This document shows, piece after piece, positions 1 through 6,097 of a stretch of 14,961 nt of DNA. The stretch spans positions 1 through 14,961 of the forward strand of contig JBJMSU010000187.1 in assembly GCA_045801465.1 (NCBI GenBank), in the 5' to 3' direction. The translations under genes were made by a program, and so were the position numbers. This stretch comes from DATFWC01 sp045801465 (GTDB taxonomy: Bacteria; Pseudomonadota; Alphaproteobacteria; Rhizobiales; Xanthobacteraceae). The notes under the pieces are model-generated. The model did no database searches. It was not told the origin of the DNA and worked only from the letters and a program-made list of their open reading frames with translations. Within the stretch, counting starts at the first letter, position 1; the number at the start of each line of letters is the position of its first letter.

Positions 1-16
1 AAGCCTGCGGAACTTG

Positions 17-46
17 GCAAAAGCCGGCTTCCGTGGCCGCGGCTCG
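17..46 (-). terminator. possible leuA transcription terminator
   Basis: Downstream of the leuA stop, the minus strand reads AGCCG (44-40), a loop of about 13 bases, then CGGCT (26-22) followed by a short T run (TTTG). The stem is short and the loop is large, so this is a weak intrinsic terminator candidate only. No other feature is visible in bases 1-94. Confidence 0.3.
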
Positions 47-94
47 AAGGAATTGAGTTCGTTCACTCCTGCATCGGTGTCGCTGGCGCAATCG

Positions 95-1693
95 TTACGG
101 CGTCAGCATCCGCTCGGTCGAATGGATGCGCCGCTCGCCGACGAGCGGCTCAGGCACGCCGCGCTGGCGCTTGAGCATCAGTCTGTTGAGCGCGCCCAGA
201 TAGGCCTTGGCGGAGGCGACCAGCGTGTCCGGGTCGGCACCCTTTGCCGTCACCGACCGGCCATTCTCCGAGAGGCGCACCGACACCTCGGCCTGCGCAT
301 CGGTGCCCTCGGTGACGGCGTGCACCTGGTAGAGCTCGAGCACCGCCTCGTGCGGCACCAGCGCCTTGATGGCGTTGAAGGTGGCGTCGACCGGGCCGTT
401 GCCTTCGCATTCCTCGATCACCTGGCGGCCGTCGATGTCGAGCTTCATGGTGGCGCGCTGCGGCCCGCGCGTGCCGGCGATGACGGTGAGCGAGACGAGC
501 TTGATGCGGTCCTGGGCGGTGGCGATCTCCTCGTCCACCAAGGCCTCGATATCCTCATCGTAGACGTGCTTCTTGCGGTCGGCGAGCGCCTTGAAGCGCA
601 CGAAGGCGTCCTCCAGCTGGTTGCCGGCGAGCCGGTAGCCGAGCTCCTCCAGCTTGTGCACAAAGGCGTGGCGGCCGGAGTGCTTGCCCATCACCAGCGA
701 GGTCTGCTTCACCCCGACCTCCTCGGGCTGCATGATCTCGTAGGTCTGCGTGTGCTTGAGCATGCCGTCCTGGTGGATGCCGGATTCGTGGGCGAACGCG
801 TTCCGTCCGACGATGGCCTTGTTGTACTGCACCGGGAACGACGTCACCGCGGAGACGAGCTTCGAGGCGCGCGTGAGCATCGTCGCGTCGATACCGGTCC
901 AGAACGGCAGCACGTCGTTGCGCGTGCGCATCGCCATCACGACCTCTTCCAGCGAGGCATTGCCGGCGCGCTCGCCGATGCCGTTGACGGTGCACTCGAT
1001 CTGCCGCGCGCCGGCGCGCACCCCGGCGAGCGAGTTCGCCACCGCCATGCCGAGATCGTCATGGCAATGGACCGAGAACCGCGCCTTGTCGGAATTCGGC
1101 ACGCGCTCGCGCACCATTTTCATCAGAGCGAAATACTCCTCCGGCACGGTGTAGCCCACCGTATCGGGGATGTTGATCGTGGCGGCGCCGGCATTGATCG
1201 CCGCCTCCACGCAGCGGCAGAGGAAATCGTGCTCGGTGCGGGTGCCGTCCTCGCAGCTCCACTCCACGTCGTCGGTGTACTTGCGCGCGCGCGTCACCGA
1301 CGCGATCACCATCTCGTAGACCTTCTGCGGCTCCAGCTGCAGCTTCCACTTCATGTGGACCGGAGAGGTGGAGATAAAGGTGTGGATGCGTCCGCGTTCG
1401 GCGGGCTTGATCGCCTCGCCGGCGCGGTCGATGTCGGCTTGGCCGGCGCGCGCGAGGCCGGCCACCACGGCCTTCCTGGTGCGCTTGGCGATCTCGTGCA
1501 CGGCATGGAAATCGCCTTCCGAGGCGATGGGAAACCCCGCCTCGATGATGTCGACGCCCATCTGGTCGAGGAGCTCGGCGACCTCGAGCTTCTCCTCGTG
1601 CGTCATGGTGGCGCCGGGCGATTGCTCGCCGTCGCGTAAGGTGGTGTCGAAGATGACGACGCGGTCCTTCTCGGACGTGTGGTCGGCGGTCAT
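95..1693 (-). CDS. leuA: 2-isopropylmalate synthase
   Basis: LeuA condenses acetyl-CoA with 2-oxoisovalerate, the first committed step of leucine synthesis in the cytosol. The 532-residue product is close to the usual length (about 520). The N-terminal HMGL-like TIM barrel has DTTLRDGEQ at residues 16-24 (metal/catalytic Asp, Arg), the metal-binding HCH (H209, H211) in FSVHCHDDLG, and GNASLEE near 244-250. The last ~130 residues form the LeuA allosteric domain expected to bind leucine for feedback inhibition. The ATG at 1693 was chosen because TTADH-type sequence begins there, homology-like sequence starts about 10 residues later, and AGAAGGA lies 8 bases upstream. A longer in-frame reading to 1903 uses TTG and runs through the leader, so it was rejected. 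Regulation is probably by leucine attenuation through the upstream leader. Identity is near certain. Confidence 0.97.
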   Translation of the reverse strand: MTADHTSEKDRVVIFDTTLRDGEQSPGATMTHEEKLEVAELLDQMGVDIIEAGFPIASEGDFHAVHEIAKRTRKAVVAGLARAGQADIDRAGEAIKPAERGRIHTFISTSPVHMKWKLQLEPQKVYEMVIASVTRARKYTDDVEWSCEDGTRTEHDFLCRCVEAAINAGAATINIPDTVGYTVPEEYFALMKMVRERVPNSDKARFSVHCHDDLGMAVANSLAGVRAGARQIECTVNGIGERAGNASLEEVVMAMRTRNDVLPFWTGIDATMLTRASKLVSAVTSFPVQYNKAIVGRNAFAHESGIHQDGMLKHTQTYEIMQPEEVGVKQTSLVMGKHSGRHAFVHKLEELGYRLAGNQLEDAFVRFKALADRKKHVYDEDIEALVDEEIATAQDRIKLVSLTVIAGTRGPQRATMKLDIDGRQVIEECEGNGPVDATFNAIKALVPHEAVLELYQVHAVTEGTDAQAEVSVRLSENGRSVTAKGADPDTLVASAKAYLGALNRLMLKRQRGVPEPLVGERRIHSTERMLTP

Positions 1694-1820
1694 GAAAAGG
1701 GTCCTTCTGCTCGACTGCGCCCAGCGGGCGCTGAGGGGTTGCTCGCTTCGTTGACCCCTGAGTGCCCAGGCGCGAACGCCCAGCCGGCCCTCAGGGGCTG
1801 ATAAGCAGAAGGAGCCCGCC
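1694..1820 (-). promoter_or_regulatory. leuA leucine-responsive leader (attenuator / SD-sequestering switch)
   Basis: On the minus-strand RNA the leader contains several complementary segments. Y (1817-1805, GGGCTCCTTCTGC, over the leucine codons) pairs with Y' (1710-1699, GCAGAAGGACCC, containing the leuA Shine-Dalgarno) through 9 continuous pairs plus 3 after a one-base bulge. A (1797-1790, CCCCTGAG, over the leader stop codon) pairs with B (1762-1755, CTCAGGGG). B can instead pair with C (ACCCCT at 1739-1734). A GC-rich hairpin lies at 1731-1717. Y:Y', A:B and this hairpin nest into one multibranched OFF structure whose closing helix is followed by TTTT. A ribosome stalled on the leucine codons would cover Y and A, freeing the SD. 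Segments are seen directly; the mechanism is inferred. It could act on translation, on termination, or on both. Confidence 0.7.
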
Positions 1821-1898
1821 AATCGAACGCGTGCAGTCGAGGGCAGCGGCCAGCGTGGCCGCTCGGGCAGTCGCGCAATGATCCCCGCGCGTCGGCAT
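1791..1898 (-). CDS. leu leader peptide (35 aa, four consecutive Leu codons)
   Basis: A 35-codon frame starts at ATG 1898, behind a GAGGG ribosome-binding site about 8 bases upstream, and ends with TGA at 1791-1793, 97 bases before the leuA ATG and in a different frame from leuA. Near its end it reads IGGLLLLISP, with Leu codons 29-32 (CTC CTT CTG CTT) at 1814-1803. Six of 35 residues are Leu. The stop codon lies inside one arm of the A:B hairpin. Leader peptides of this type (E. coli LeuL is the model) sense charged tRNA-Leu by ribosome stalling. The run of Leu codons directly before alternative hairpins and in front of leuA makes the assignment strong. The exact start codon is less certain than the stop. 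Confidence 0.82.
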   Translation of the reverse strand: MPTRGDHCATARAATLAAALDCTRSIGGLLLLISP

Positions 1899-1940
1899 CC
1901 CAAATCCCTCGTTCGGAGCCGTAAGCCTCACGCTGAAGCC

Positions 1941-1956
1941 TTAACGTGGCGTTAAC
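1941..1956. promoter_or_regulatory. palindromic TTAA-N7-TTAAC motif (CtrA-box-like)
   Basis: The plus strand reads TTAACGTGGCGTTAAC, an inverted repeat TTAACG / CGTTAA with a three-base spacer. It also fits the TTAA-N7-TTAA consensus known for the alphaproteobacterial cell-cycle regulator CtrA. It lies about 43 bases upstream of the leader-peptide start, where a leuA promoter would be expected. The motif is seen directly; its use by CtrA is inference. The rest of 1899-2032 holds no gene or convincing -35/-10 pair. Confidence 0.35.
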
Positions 1957-2032
1957 GGATACGGCCCGCAGCCACTGTTTACGGAATTTACGTCCCGGCG
2001 GCAAGATGGCGAACGGCGAATGGAGAAGCTCG

Positions 2033-2932
2033 CTACTCGCTGCTCGTCCCCGGCTTCTCGGCCAAAAGTGCCTTTCGCACCTTCATCATCTCGCGCAAGG
2101 CCGGGCCCTCGATCTTGGGGAATTCGAGACCGAGGCCCTCCATCACGTCCGCCAGGGCCGCCGCCACCATCAGCCGGGCGAACCACTTGTTGTCGGCCGG
2201 GATCACGTACCACGGCGCCTCTTCGGTCGAGGTATGCCGGATCATGTCCTCGTAGGCATGCATGTAGCGATCCCACAGCTCGCGCTCGGCGACGTCGCCC
2301 ATGGAGAATTTCCATCGCTTGGCAGGATCGTCGAGGCGGTCGAGAAACCGGCGCCGCTGTGCCTCCTTGGAGATGTGCAGGAAGAACTTGAGGATCACTG
2401 TTCCGTTGCGGCTGAGATAGCGCTCGAACGCGCTGATGTCCGTGAAGCGCTCCTTCCAGATATCGTTGGTGACGAGCTCGGGCGGCAGCTTCGCGCGCCC
2501 GAGCAGCTCCGGGTGAACGCGCACCACCAGGACCTCCTCGTAGTAGGATCGGTTGAAGATCCCGATGCGGCCGCGCTCCGGGAGGTTGACCGTCGTTCGC
2601 CACATGAAGTCGTGGTCGAGTTCCTGCGCGCTCGGAGCCTTGAAGGCGAAGACCTGCACGCCCTGCGGATTGACGCCCGACATGACGTGCTTGATGGCGC
2701 CGTCCTTGCCGCCGGCATCCATGGCCTGGAAGATCGCCAGCACCGCCCAGCGGTCCTGCGCGTAGAGGCGCTCCTGCAGCTCCGCGAGGCGCTTCGCGCC
2801 GTCGGCCAGCAGGGCCTTGGCTTCGTCCTTCTCGACATCGAATCCGCCGCAATCGGCGGGATCGACGTCGCCAAGCCGGAATTTTTTCGGCTTGTCCACG
2901 CGCAGGTGCTTGACGTTCTTGAACGGTTTCAT
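2033..2932 (-). CDS. ppk2: PPK2-family polyphosphate kinase, class III-like (polyphosphate:AMP/ADP phosphotransferase)
   Basis: PPK2 enzymes move phosphate between polyphosphate and nucleotides in the cytosol. The 299-residue protein is a single PPK2 domain with Walker A-like AMDAGGKDGAIK (residues 70-81), the GIFNRSYYEEVLVVRVHPE region at 124-142, ILKFFLHISKEAQ, and the C-terminal STEEAPWYVIPADNKWF. These match the class III group, whose members phosphorylate AMP and ADP, better than class I as I recall the sequences; I could not align them, so substrate choice is inferred. The ATG at 2932 has only a weak ribosome-binding site. The gene ends in TAG 339 bases before leuA and lies 49 bases downstream of the Nudix gene on the same strand, so the two may be co-transcribed. 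Confidence 0.9.
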   Translation of the reverse strand: MKPFKNVKHLRVDKPKKFRLGDVDPADCGGFDVEKDEAKALLADGAKRLAELQERLYAQDRWAVLAIFQAMDAGGKDGAIKHVMSGVNPQGVQVFAFKAPSAQELDHDFMWRTTVNLPERGRIGIFNRSYYEEVLVVRVHPELLGRAKLPPELVTNDIWKERFTDISAFERYLSRNGTVILKFFLHISKEAQRRRFLDRLDDPAKRWKFSMGDVAERELWDRYMHAYEDMIRHTSTEEAPWYVIPADNKWFARLMVAAALADVMEGLGLEFPKIEGPALREMMKVRKALLAEKPGTSSE

Positions 2933-2981
2933 CGCGGCACTTCACGCCGCAGCCGGCTCAAGAGCAAGTCCGGCTGGTCCG

Positions 2982-3680
2982 TCATTTCCAGATTTCGTCC
3001 AGGAACGTGGTGATGAACGATGGCATCATCGGGTCGTAGTCCGCGGAGCTGCGCACGATGCGGACGTCGGCGAGCTCGGGCGTCGCTTGCTGCGCGAGAA
3101 AAGCCAGGATGCGGGTGCGCAATGCGGTTGCGGGCTCGGCCGACTGCAGGATCTTCATCATGCCGATGCGCGGGCCGGCGAATACCGCATGCCAGCCGGA
3201 TGCCGGCCTGACGTCACCCGCGCCGAGGCCAGTTTCTTCCGTAAGCTCGCGCATTACGCTGCCGTCGAGGTCGACCGCATCGCCGATGACGTCGTCGAGG
3301 TCGGGCGTACCGGATGGGAAGTAGATCTTGCCGGCATTGGCGGTATGCGCGCCCATCACGCCGAGCAGGAAGGCGCCGTCGGCGGAGCGCAGCGCCCCTT
3401 GGGCGAAGCAGTTGCGCACTAAAGGATCGGGAAAGCCCCAGTCGCGCCAAGCGATCATGCTGGCAAAATCGGTGTCGAAGTAAGCGCCGGTGAACCGGCC
3501 ATCGACCAGCGCCCACTGGTACAGGAGCATCACCCGCCCGTTCCACAATGCGGGCTGCGCGCGCTTGATCGCAGCGAAATAGGCGTCGATGTCGGCGCGC
3601 CGCTCGTCGGAAAACCTCCATGCCCGCGGCGCCAACCGCAGCTCAAGACGCTCGACCGCAACCGCGCGAACATCGTCCAT
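2982..3680 (-). CDS. Nudix hydrolase family protein with partly degenerate Nudix box
   Basis: The 232-residue protein carries the second half of a Nudix box, RELTEETGL at residues 144-152, giving the REUxEExGU core that binds metal and catalyses hydrolysis of nucleoside-diphosphate-linked compounds. The first half departs from the consensus GX5E: residues 130 and 136 are Asp and Val where Gly and Glu are expected, and the preceding stretch is FPSGTPDLDDVIGDAVDLDG. The substrate cannot be told. There is no signal peptide. The start at 3680 is an ATG followed closely by an out-of-frame ATG, and the ribosome-binding site is weak. It sits 33 bases downstream of the PhzF-like gene and 49 upstream of ppk2, suggesting one minus-strand transcription unit. 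Confidence 0.8.
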   Translation of the reverse strand: MDDVRAVAVERLELRLAPRAWRFSDERRADIDAYFAAIKRAQPALWNGRVMLLYQWALVDGRFTGAYFDTDFASMIAWRDWGFPDPLVRNCFAQGALRSADGAFLLGVMGAHTANAGKIYFPSGTPDLDDVIGDAVDLDGSVMRELTEETGLGAGDVRPASGWHAVFAGPRIGMMKILQSAEPATALRTRILAFLAQQATPELADVRIVRSSADYDPMMPSFITTFLDEIWK

Positions 3681-3713
3681 CGACGATGGCCATTGCTTGG
3701 CCGGCCGGAAACG

Positions 3714-4601
3714 TCAAGCCTCAATCGTGCCTTCGCTCACCATCACGGCGCGGCCGCCGACCGAGCCGGCCGCAAGCGCGCCCGCCCGAATCTCGATCGT
3801 CAGCGTGATCAGGCTCGGACGACCCATTTCGTAGCCCTGCTCGATCCCAAACTCGTGCTCGCCGTCGCCAAGGCGGCGGGCAACCATTCCGGCCAGCGCG
3901 GCCACCGCCGAGCCGGTCGCCGGATCCTCGCGAATGCCCAAGCGGGGTGCAAACATGCGCGCGTGAAATGCGTTGTTTGCCTCGACCGGCTCTCCGCAGA
4001 ATACGAAGGCGCCGATATCGTTGCCGAACACAGCCTCCCATCGGTCCAGGTTCGGCCGGCTGCGCTGGATAGCGTCGCGACCGCGCACTGGAATGAAGGT
4101 GAATTCATTGCCGGCGGACCACTTCGCCGGGACATAGCCGTCGAAGCCGATATCATCGGGTTCGAGCCCGAGCGCCGTCGCGATCAGGCCCGACGCGGCC
4201 GCCGCTCCGACCTCCTGTGCCAGTTTCGGAAGGTCGAAGCGCGCAAACCCGCAACCGCTGCCCAGCGGTTCCACTCGGCAGCGCACCGGTCCGATACCCT
4301 CCTCCAGCACGATGTCACATGCTTCGGCAGCATCGCGAATTGCGCCGAGCAGGACGGCCGTTCCGACCGTCGGATGGCCGGCAAAGGGGAGTTCGTTTGA
4401 CGGCGTGAAGATGCGCAGACGCGCGCGATGGCGACTTTCGGCCGGCGGCAACACGAACACCGTTTCGGAGAGGTTGAACTCGCGCGCGATCGCCTGCATG
4501 GCCGCGTTGTCGAGCCCTTCGGGCTCGAGCACCACCGCCAGCGGATTGCCGGCAAAGCGCCGGTCGGTAAACACATCGAGCGTGACAAAACGACGGCGCA
4601 T
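3714..4601 (-). CDS. PhzF-family isomerase / epimerase-like protein
   Basis: The 295-residue protein has the two-domain PhzF/diaminopimelate-epimerase-like signatures: FAGNPLAVVL (residues 16-25), FNLSETVFVLPP (42-53) with E46 at the place of the catalytic Glu of PhzF, RIFTPSNELPFAGHPTVGTA (63-82), and a C-terminal REDPATGSAVAAL. The family includes phenazine-pathway PhzF, but most genomic members are uncharacterised isomerases and no other phenazine genes are present here, so a phenazine role is not supported. The ATG at 4601 has a strong GGAGGAGA ribosome-binding site at 4614-4607, fixing the start. It is probably the first gene of a PhzF-Nudix-ppk2 unit. Confidence 0.88.
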   Translation of the reverse strand: MRRRFVTLDVFTDRRFAGNPLAVVLEPEGLDNAAMQAIAREFNLSETVFVLPPAESRHRARLRIFTPSNELPFAGHPTVGTAVLLGAIRDAAEACDIVLEEGIGPVRCRVEPLGSGCGFARFDLPKLAQEVGAAAASGLIATALGLEPDDIGFDGYVPAKWSAGNEFTFIPVRGRDAIQRSRPNLDRWEAVFGNDIGAFVFCGEPVEANNAFHARMFAPRLGIREDPATGSAVAALAGMVARRLGDGEHEFGIEQGYEMGRPSLITLTIEIRAGALAAGSVGGRAVMVSEGTIEA

Positions 4602-4697
4602 GCTGGTCTCCTCCGTCTCCCGAGGAGCACCGCGCGGGTATCCCAGGACGTCAGGGCAAAATCAAATCAAAGATGCGAATGGCGGAAACGGCGGACG

Positions 4698-4713
4698 TTG
4701 ATCAATGGATCAA
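4698..4713. promoter_or_regulatory. small inverted repeat upstream of the PhzF-family gene
   Basis: TTGATC-AATG-GATCAA is a perfect 6+6 inverted repeat about 100 bases upstream of the PhzF-family start, in the only long gap before it. It might be an operator, but no matching regulator is encoded nearby. Positions 4602-4697 show no clear promoter. Confidence 0.2.
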
Positions 4714-4728
4714 AGTTGCTCGGCCTCT

Positions 4729-4822
4729 CCGTCGTTCCCGCGCAAGCGGGAACCCATGACCACCGATCGTGTATAGAATTTTCGCCTGTGGGCATGGGTC
4801 CCCGCCTTCGCGGGGACGACGG
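4729..4822. repeat. composite palindromic intergenic repeat (double hairpin)
   Basis: The element has complementary outer ends (CCGTCGT / ACGACGG), a left hairpin GTTCCCGC-gcaa-GCGGGAAC (4734-4753), a right hairpin GTCCCCGC-cttc-GCGGGGAC (4798-4817), and an inner CCCATG / CATGGG pair (4753-4758 / 4793-4798). It ends one base before the pdxY stop codon, so it lies at the 3' end of the SBP-GFA-pdxY unit and may stabilise or terminate that transcript. The pattern resembles dispersed extragenic palindromes familiar from Bradyrhizobium-type genomes. Confidence 0.85.
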
Positions 4823-4823
4823 G

Positions 4824-5672
4824 TCACAGCTGCTCGGCTTCGAAGATGCGGCTCGGATTCGTGAGCTCGTCCTGCGCCTCGACCAGCAGGATTTCGCCCG
4901 ATCCGGCTTCGAGCGTTCGGCTGAGCACGCCGAAGATCGCCGACACCGCCAGCGAGGCGGCTTCCCCGGCGGCGCCGACCCGCAGCAGGTGACCGAAGAA
5001 CAGCGCCGCGATCGCGTCGCCGGCGCCGTTCACCTGCAATGGCAAATAAGGTGTGCGCACGCGGCAGCGGCCCGCCTCGTCGGAGACGAGAACGTCGACT
5101 GCATCCTTCGGTGTCTCGCGCGTGTGCAGGGAGGTGACGAGGACCACGCGCGGGCCGCACGCATGCACGCGATCGACGGCGGCGAGCACGTCCGACAGCG
5201 TGGATGTCGGGTGCCCGGAGAGGTGCTCCAATTCGAACTGATTGGGCGTGACGACGTCGGCGCTCGGCACGACGCGCTCGCGCATGAACTCAGGGATCCC
5301 GGGGCGCACGAACACGCCGCGGCCGACGTCGCCGATCACCGGATCGCAGCAATATTGGGCGATGGGGTTGTCCTCCTTCACCCGGGCGACGGCCTCGAGG
5401 ATCGCCTCCCCGATATCCGCCGCGCCCATATAGCCCGACAGCACGCCGTCGCAGGAACCGAGCACGCCGCGCTCGTCGATCCCCTGCACGATCTCGCGGA
5501 TCATATCGGCGTCGAACATACGCCCGCGCCACTGCCCGTAGCCGGTGTGGTTCGAGAACTGCACGGTATGGATCGGCCACACCTCGATGCCCAATCGCTG
5601 CAGCGGGAACACCGCAGCGGCGTTGCCGACATGGCCATAGGCGACGTGCGATTGGATCGACAGGAGGTTCAA
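4824..5672 (-). CDS. pdxY: pyridoxal kinase
   Basis: PdxY phosphorylates pyridoxal (and related B6 vitamers) with ATP in the cytosol to give pyridoxal 5'-phosphate, a salvage route. The 282-residue product matches the usual ~285. It is a PfkB/ribokinase-fold kinase with an N-terminal LLSIQSHVAYGHVGN (residues 3-17), VQFSNHTGYG (38-46), DPVIGDVGRG (110-119), TPNQFELEHLSG (142-153), and the anion-hole motif NGAGDA (215-220) with D219 as catalytic base. The start is a TTG at 5672, since the homologous sequence begins exactly at MNLLSIQ and no in-frame ATG lies nearby. It follows the GFA gene by only 4 bases and the SBP gene sits just before that, so it is probably co-transcribed with an ABC substrate-binding protein. 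Confidence 0.94.
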   Translation of the reverse strand: MNLLSIQSHVAYGHVGNAAAVFPLQRLGIEVWPIHTVQFSNHTGYGQWRGRMFDADMIREIVQGIDERGVLGSCDGVLSGYMGAADIGEAILEAVARVKEDNPIAQYCCDPVIGDVGRGVFVRPGIPEFMRERVVPSADVVTPNQFELEHLSGHPTSTLSDVLAAVDRVHACGPRVVLVTSLHTRETPKDAVDVLVSDEAGRCRVRTPYLPLQVNGAGDAIAALFFGHLLRVGAAGEAASLAVSAIFGVLSRTLEAGSGEILLVEAQDELTNPSRIFEAEQL

Positions 5673-5676
5673 GCGT

Positions 5677-6087
5677 TCATCGCCTTGGACCCTGCGGCAA
5701 TTTCTTCAGGTCCGGGTTCATGTGGTCCCACGGCTGCGCGCTGGCGGTGAAGATGTCGATCGTTGGGCGGTGCACGGTCGGATCGTCCAGGCTGGCCGCG
5801 TGAACGCCAAGAGAATCCGGCAGTCTGGCCGGTTTGACGAACAGCGGGTTGCCGCAATGGGGACAAAAGCCCCGCTCGATGCCATGACCGTTGTCAGCTA
5901 CGCATGAGTAGTAGCGCGGCTCGCCCGTGATGGTCAGAGCCGAGCGCGGGACGACGACGATGGCGGCATAACCGCTACCGCTTGCCCGCTGGCAATCGCG
6001 GCAGTGGCAGTTGAGAAAGAACATCGGATCGGCGCTGCTGCGGTAACGAACAGCGCCGCACGCGCATCCCCCGCTCAGTCCAGCCAT
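5677..6087 (-). CDS. GFA/CENP-V-fold zinc protein (glutathione-dependent formaldehyde-activating family)
   Basis: The 136-residue protein has the full cysteine pattern of the GFA family: GGCACGAVRY (C8, C10), NCHCRDCQRASGSGY (C27, C29, C32) and FCPHCGNPLF (C75, C78), which bind zinc in the S-glutathionyl-compound-binding fold. Family members are often annotated as formaldehyde-activating or S-(hydroxymethyl)glutathione synthase, but for most the reaction is unproven, and no formaldehyde dehydrogenase gene is present here. It starts at ATG 6087, 10 bases after the SBP stop, and ends 4 bases before the pdxY start, so it lies in a tight SBP-GFA-pdxY unit. The function in that unit is unknown. 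Confidence 0.9.
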   Translation of the reverse strand: MAGLSGGCACGAVRYRSSADPMFFLNCHCRDCQRASGSGYAAIVVVPRSALTITGEPRYYSCVADNGHGIERGFCPHCGNPLFVKPARLPDSLGVHAASLDDPTVHRPTIDIFTASAQPWDHMNPDLKKLPQGPRR

Positions 6088-6097
6088 GGGATCGGTT

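Noticed and set aside
14..1639. 541-codon open frame on the plus strand opposite leuA
   Set aside because: Its protein is rich in His, Arg, Leu and Val with no domain pattern, and it exactly mirrors the strongly supported leuA frame; a GC-rich shadow.
1694..1903. N-terminal extension of LeuA by 70 residues from TTG 1903
   Set aside because: It runs through the leader RNA elements, has no homology-like sequence, and ATG 1693 has a good ribosome-binding site.
3714..4601. phenazine biosynthesis role for the PhzF-family gene
   Set aside because: No other phenazine genes are in the window and most family members are not in phenazine pathways.
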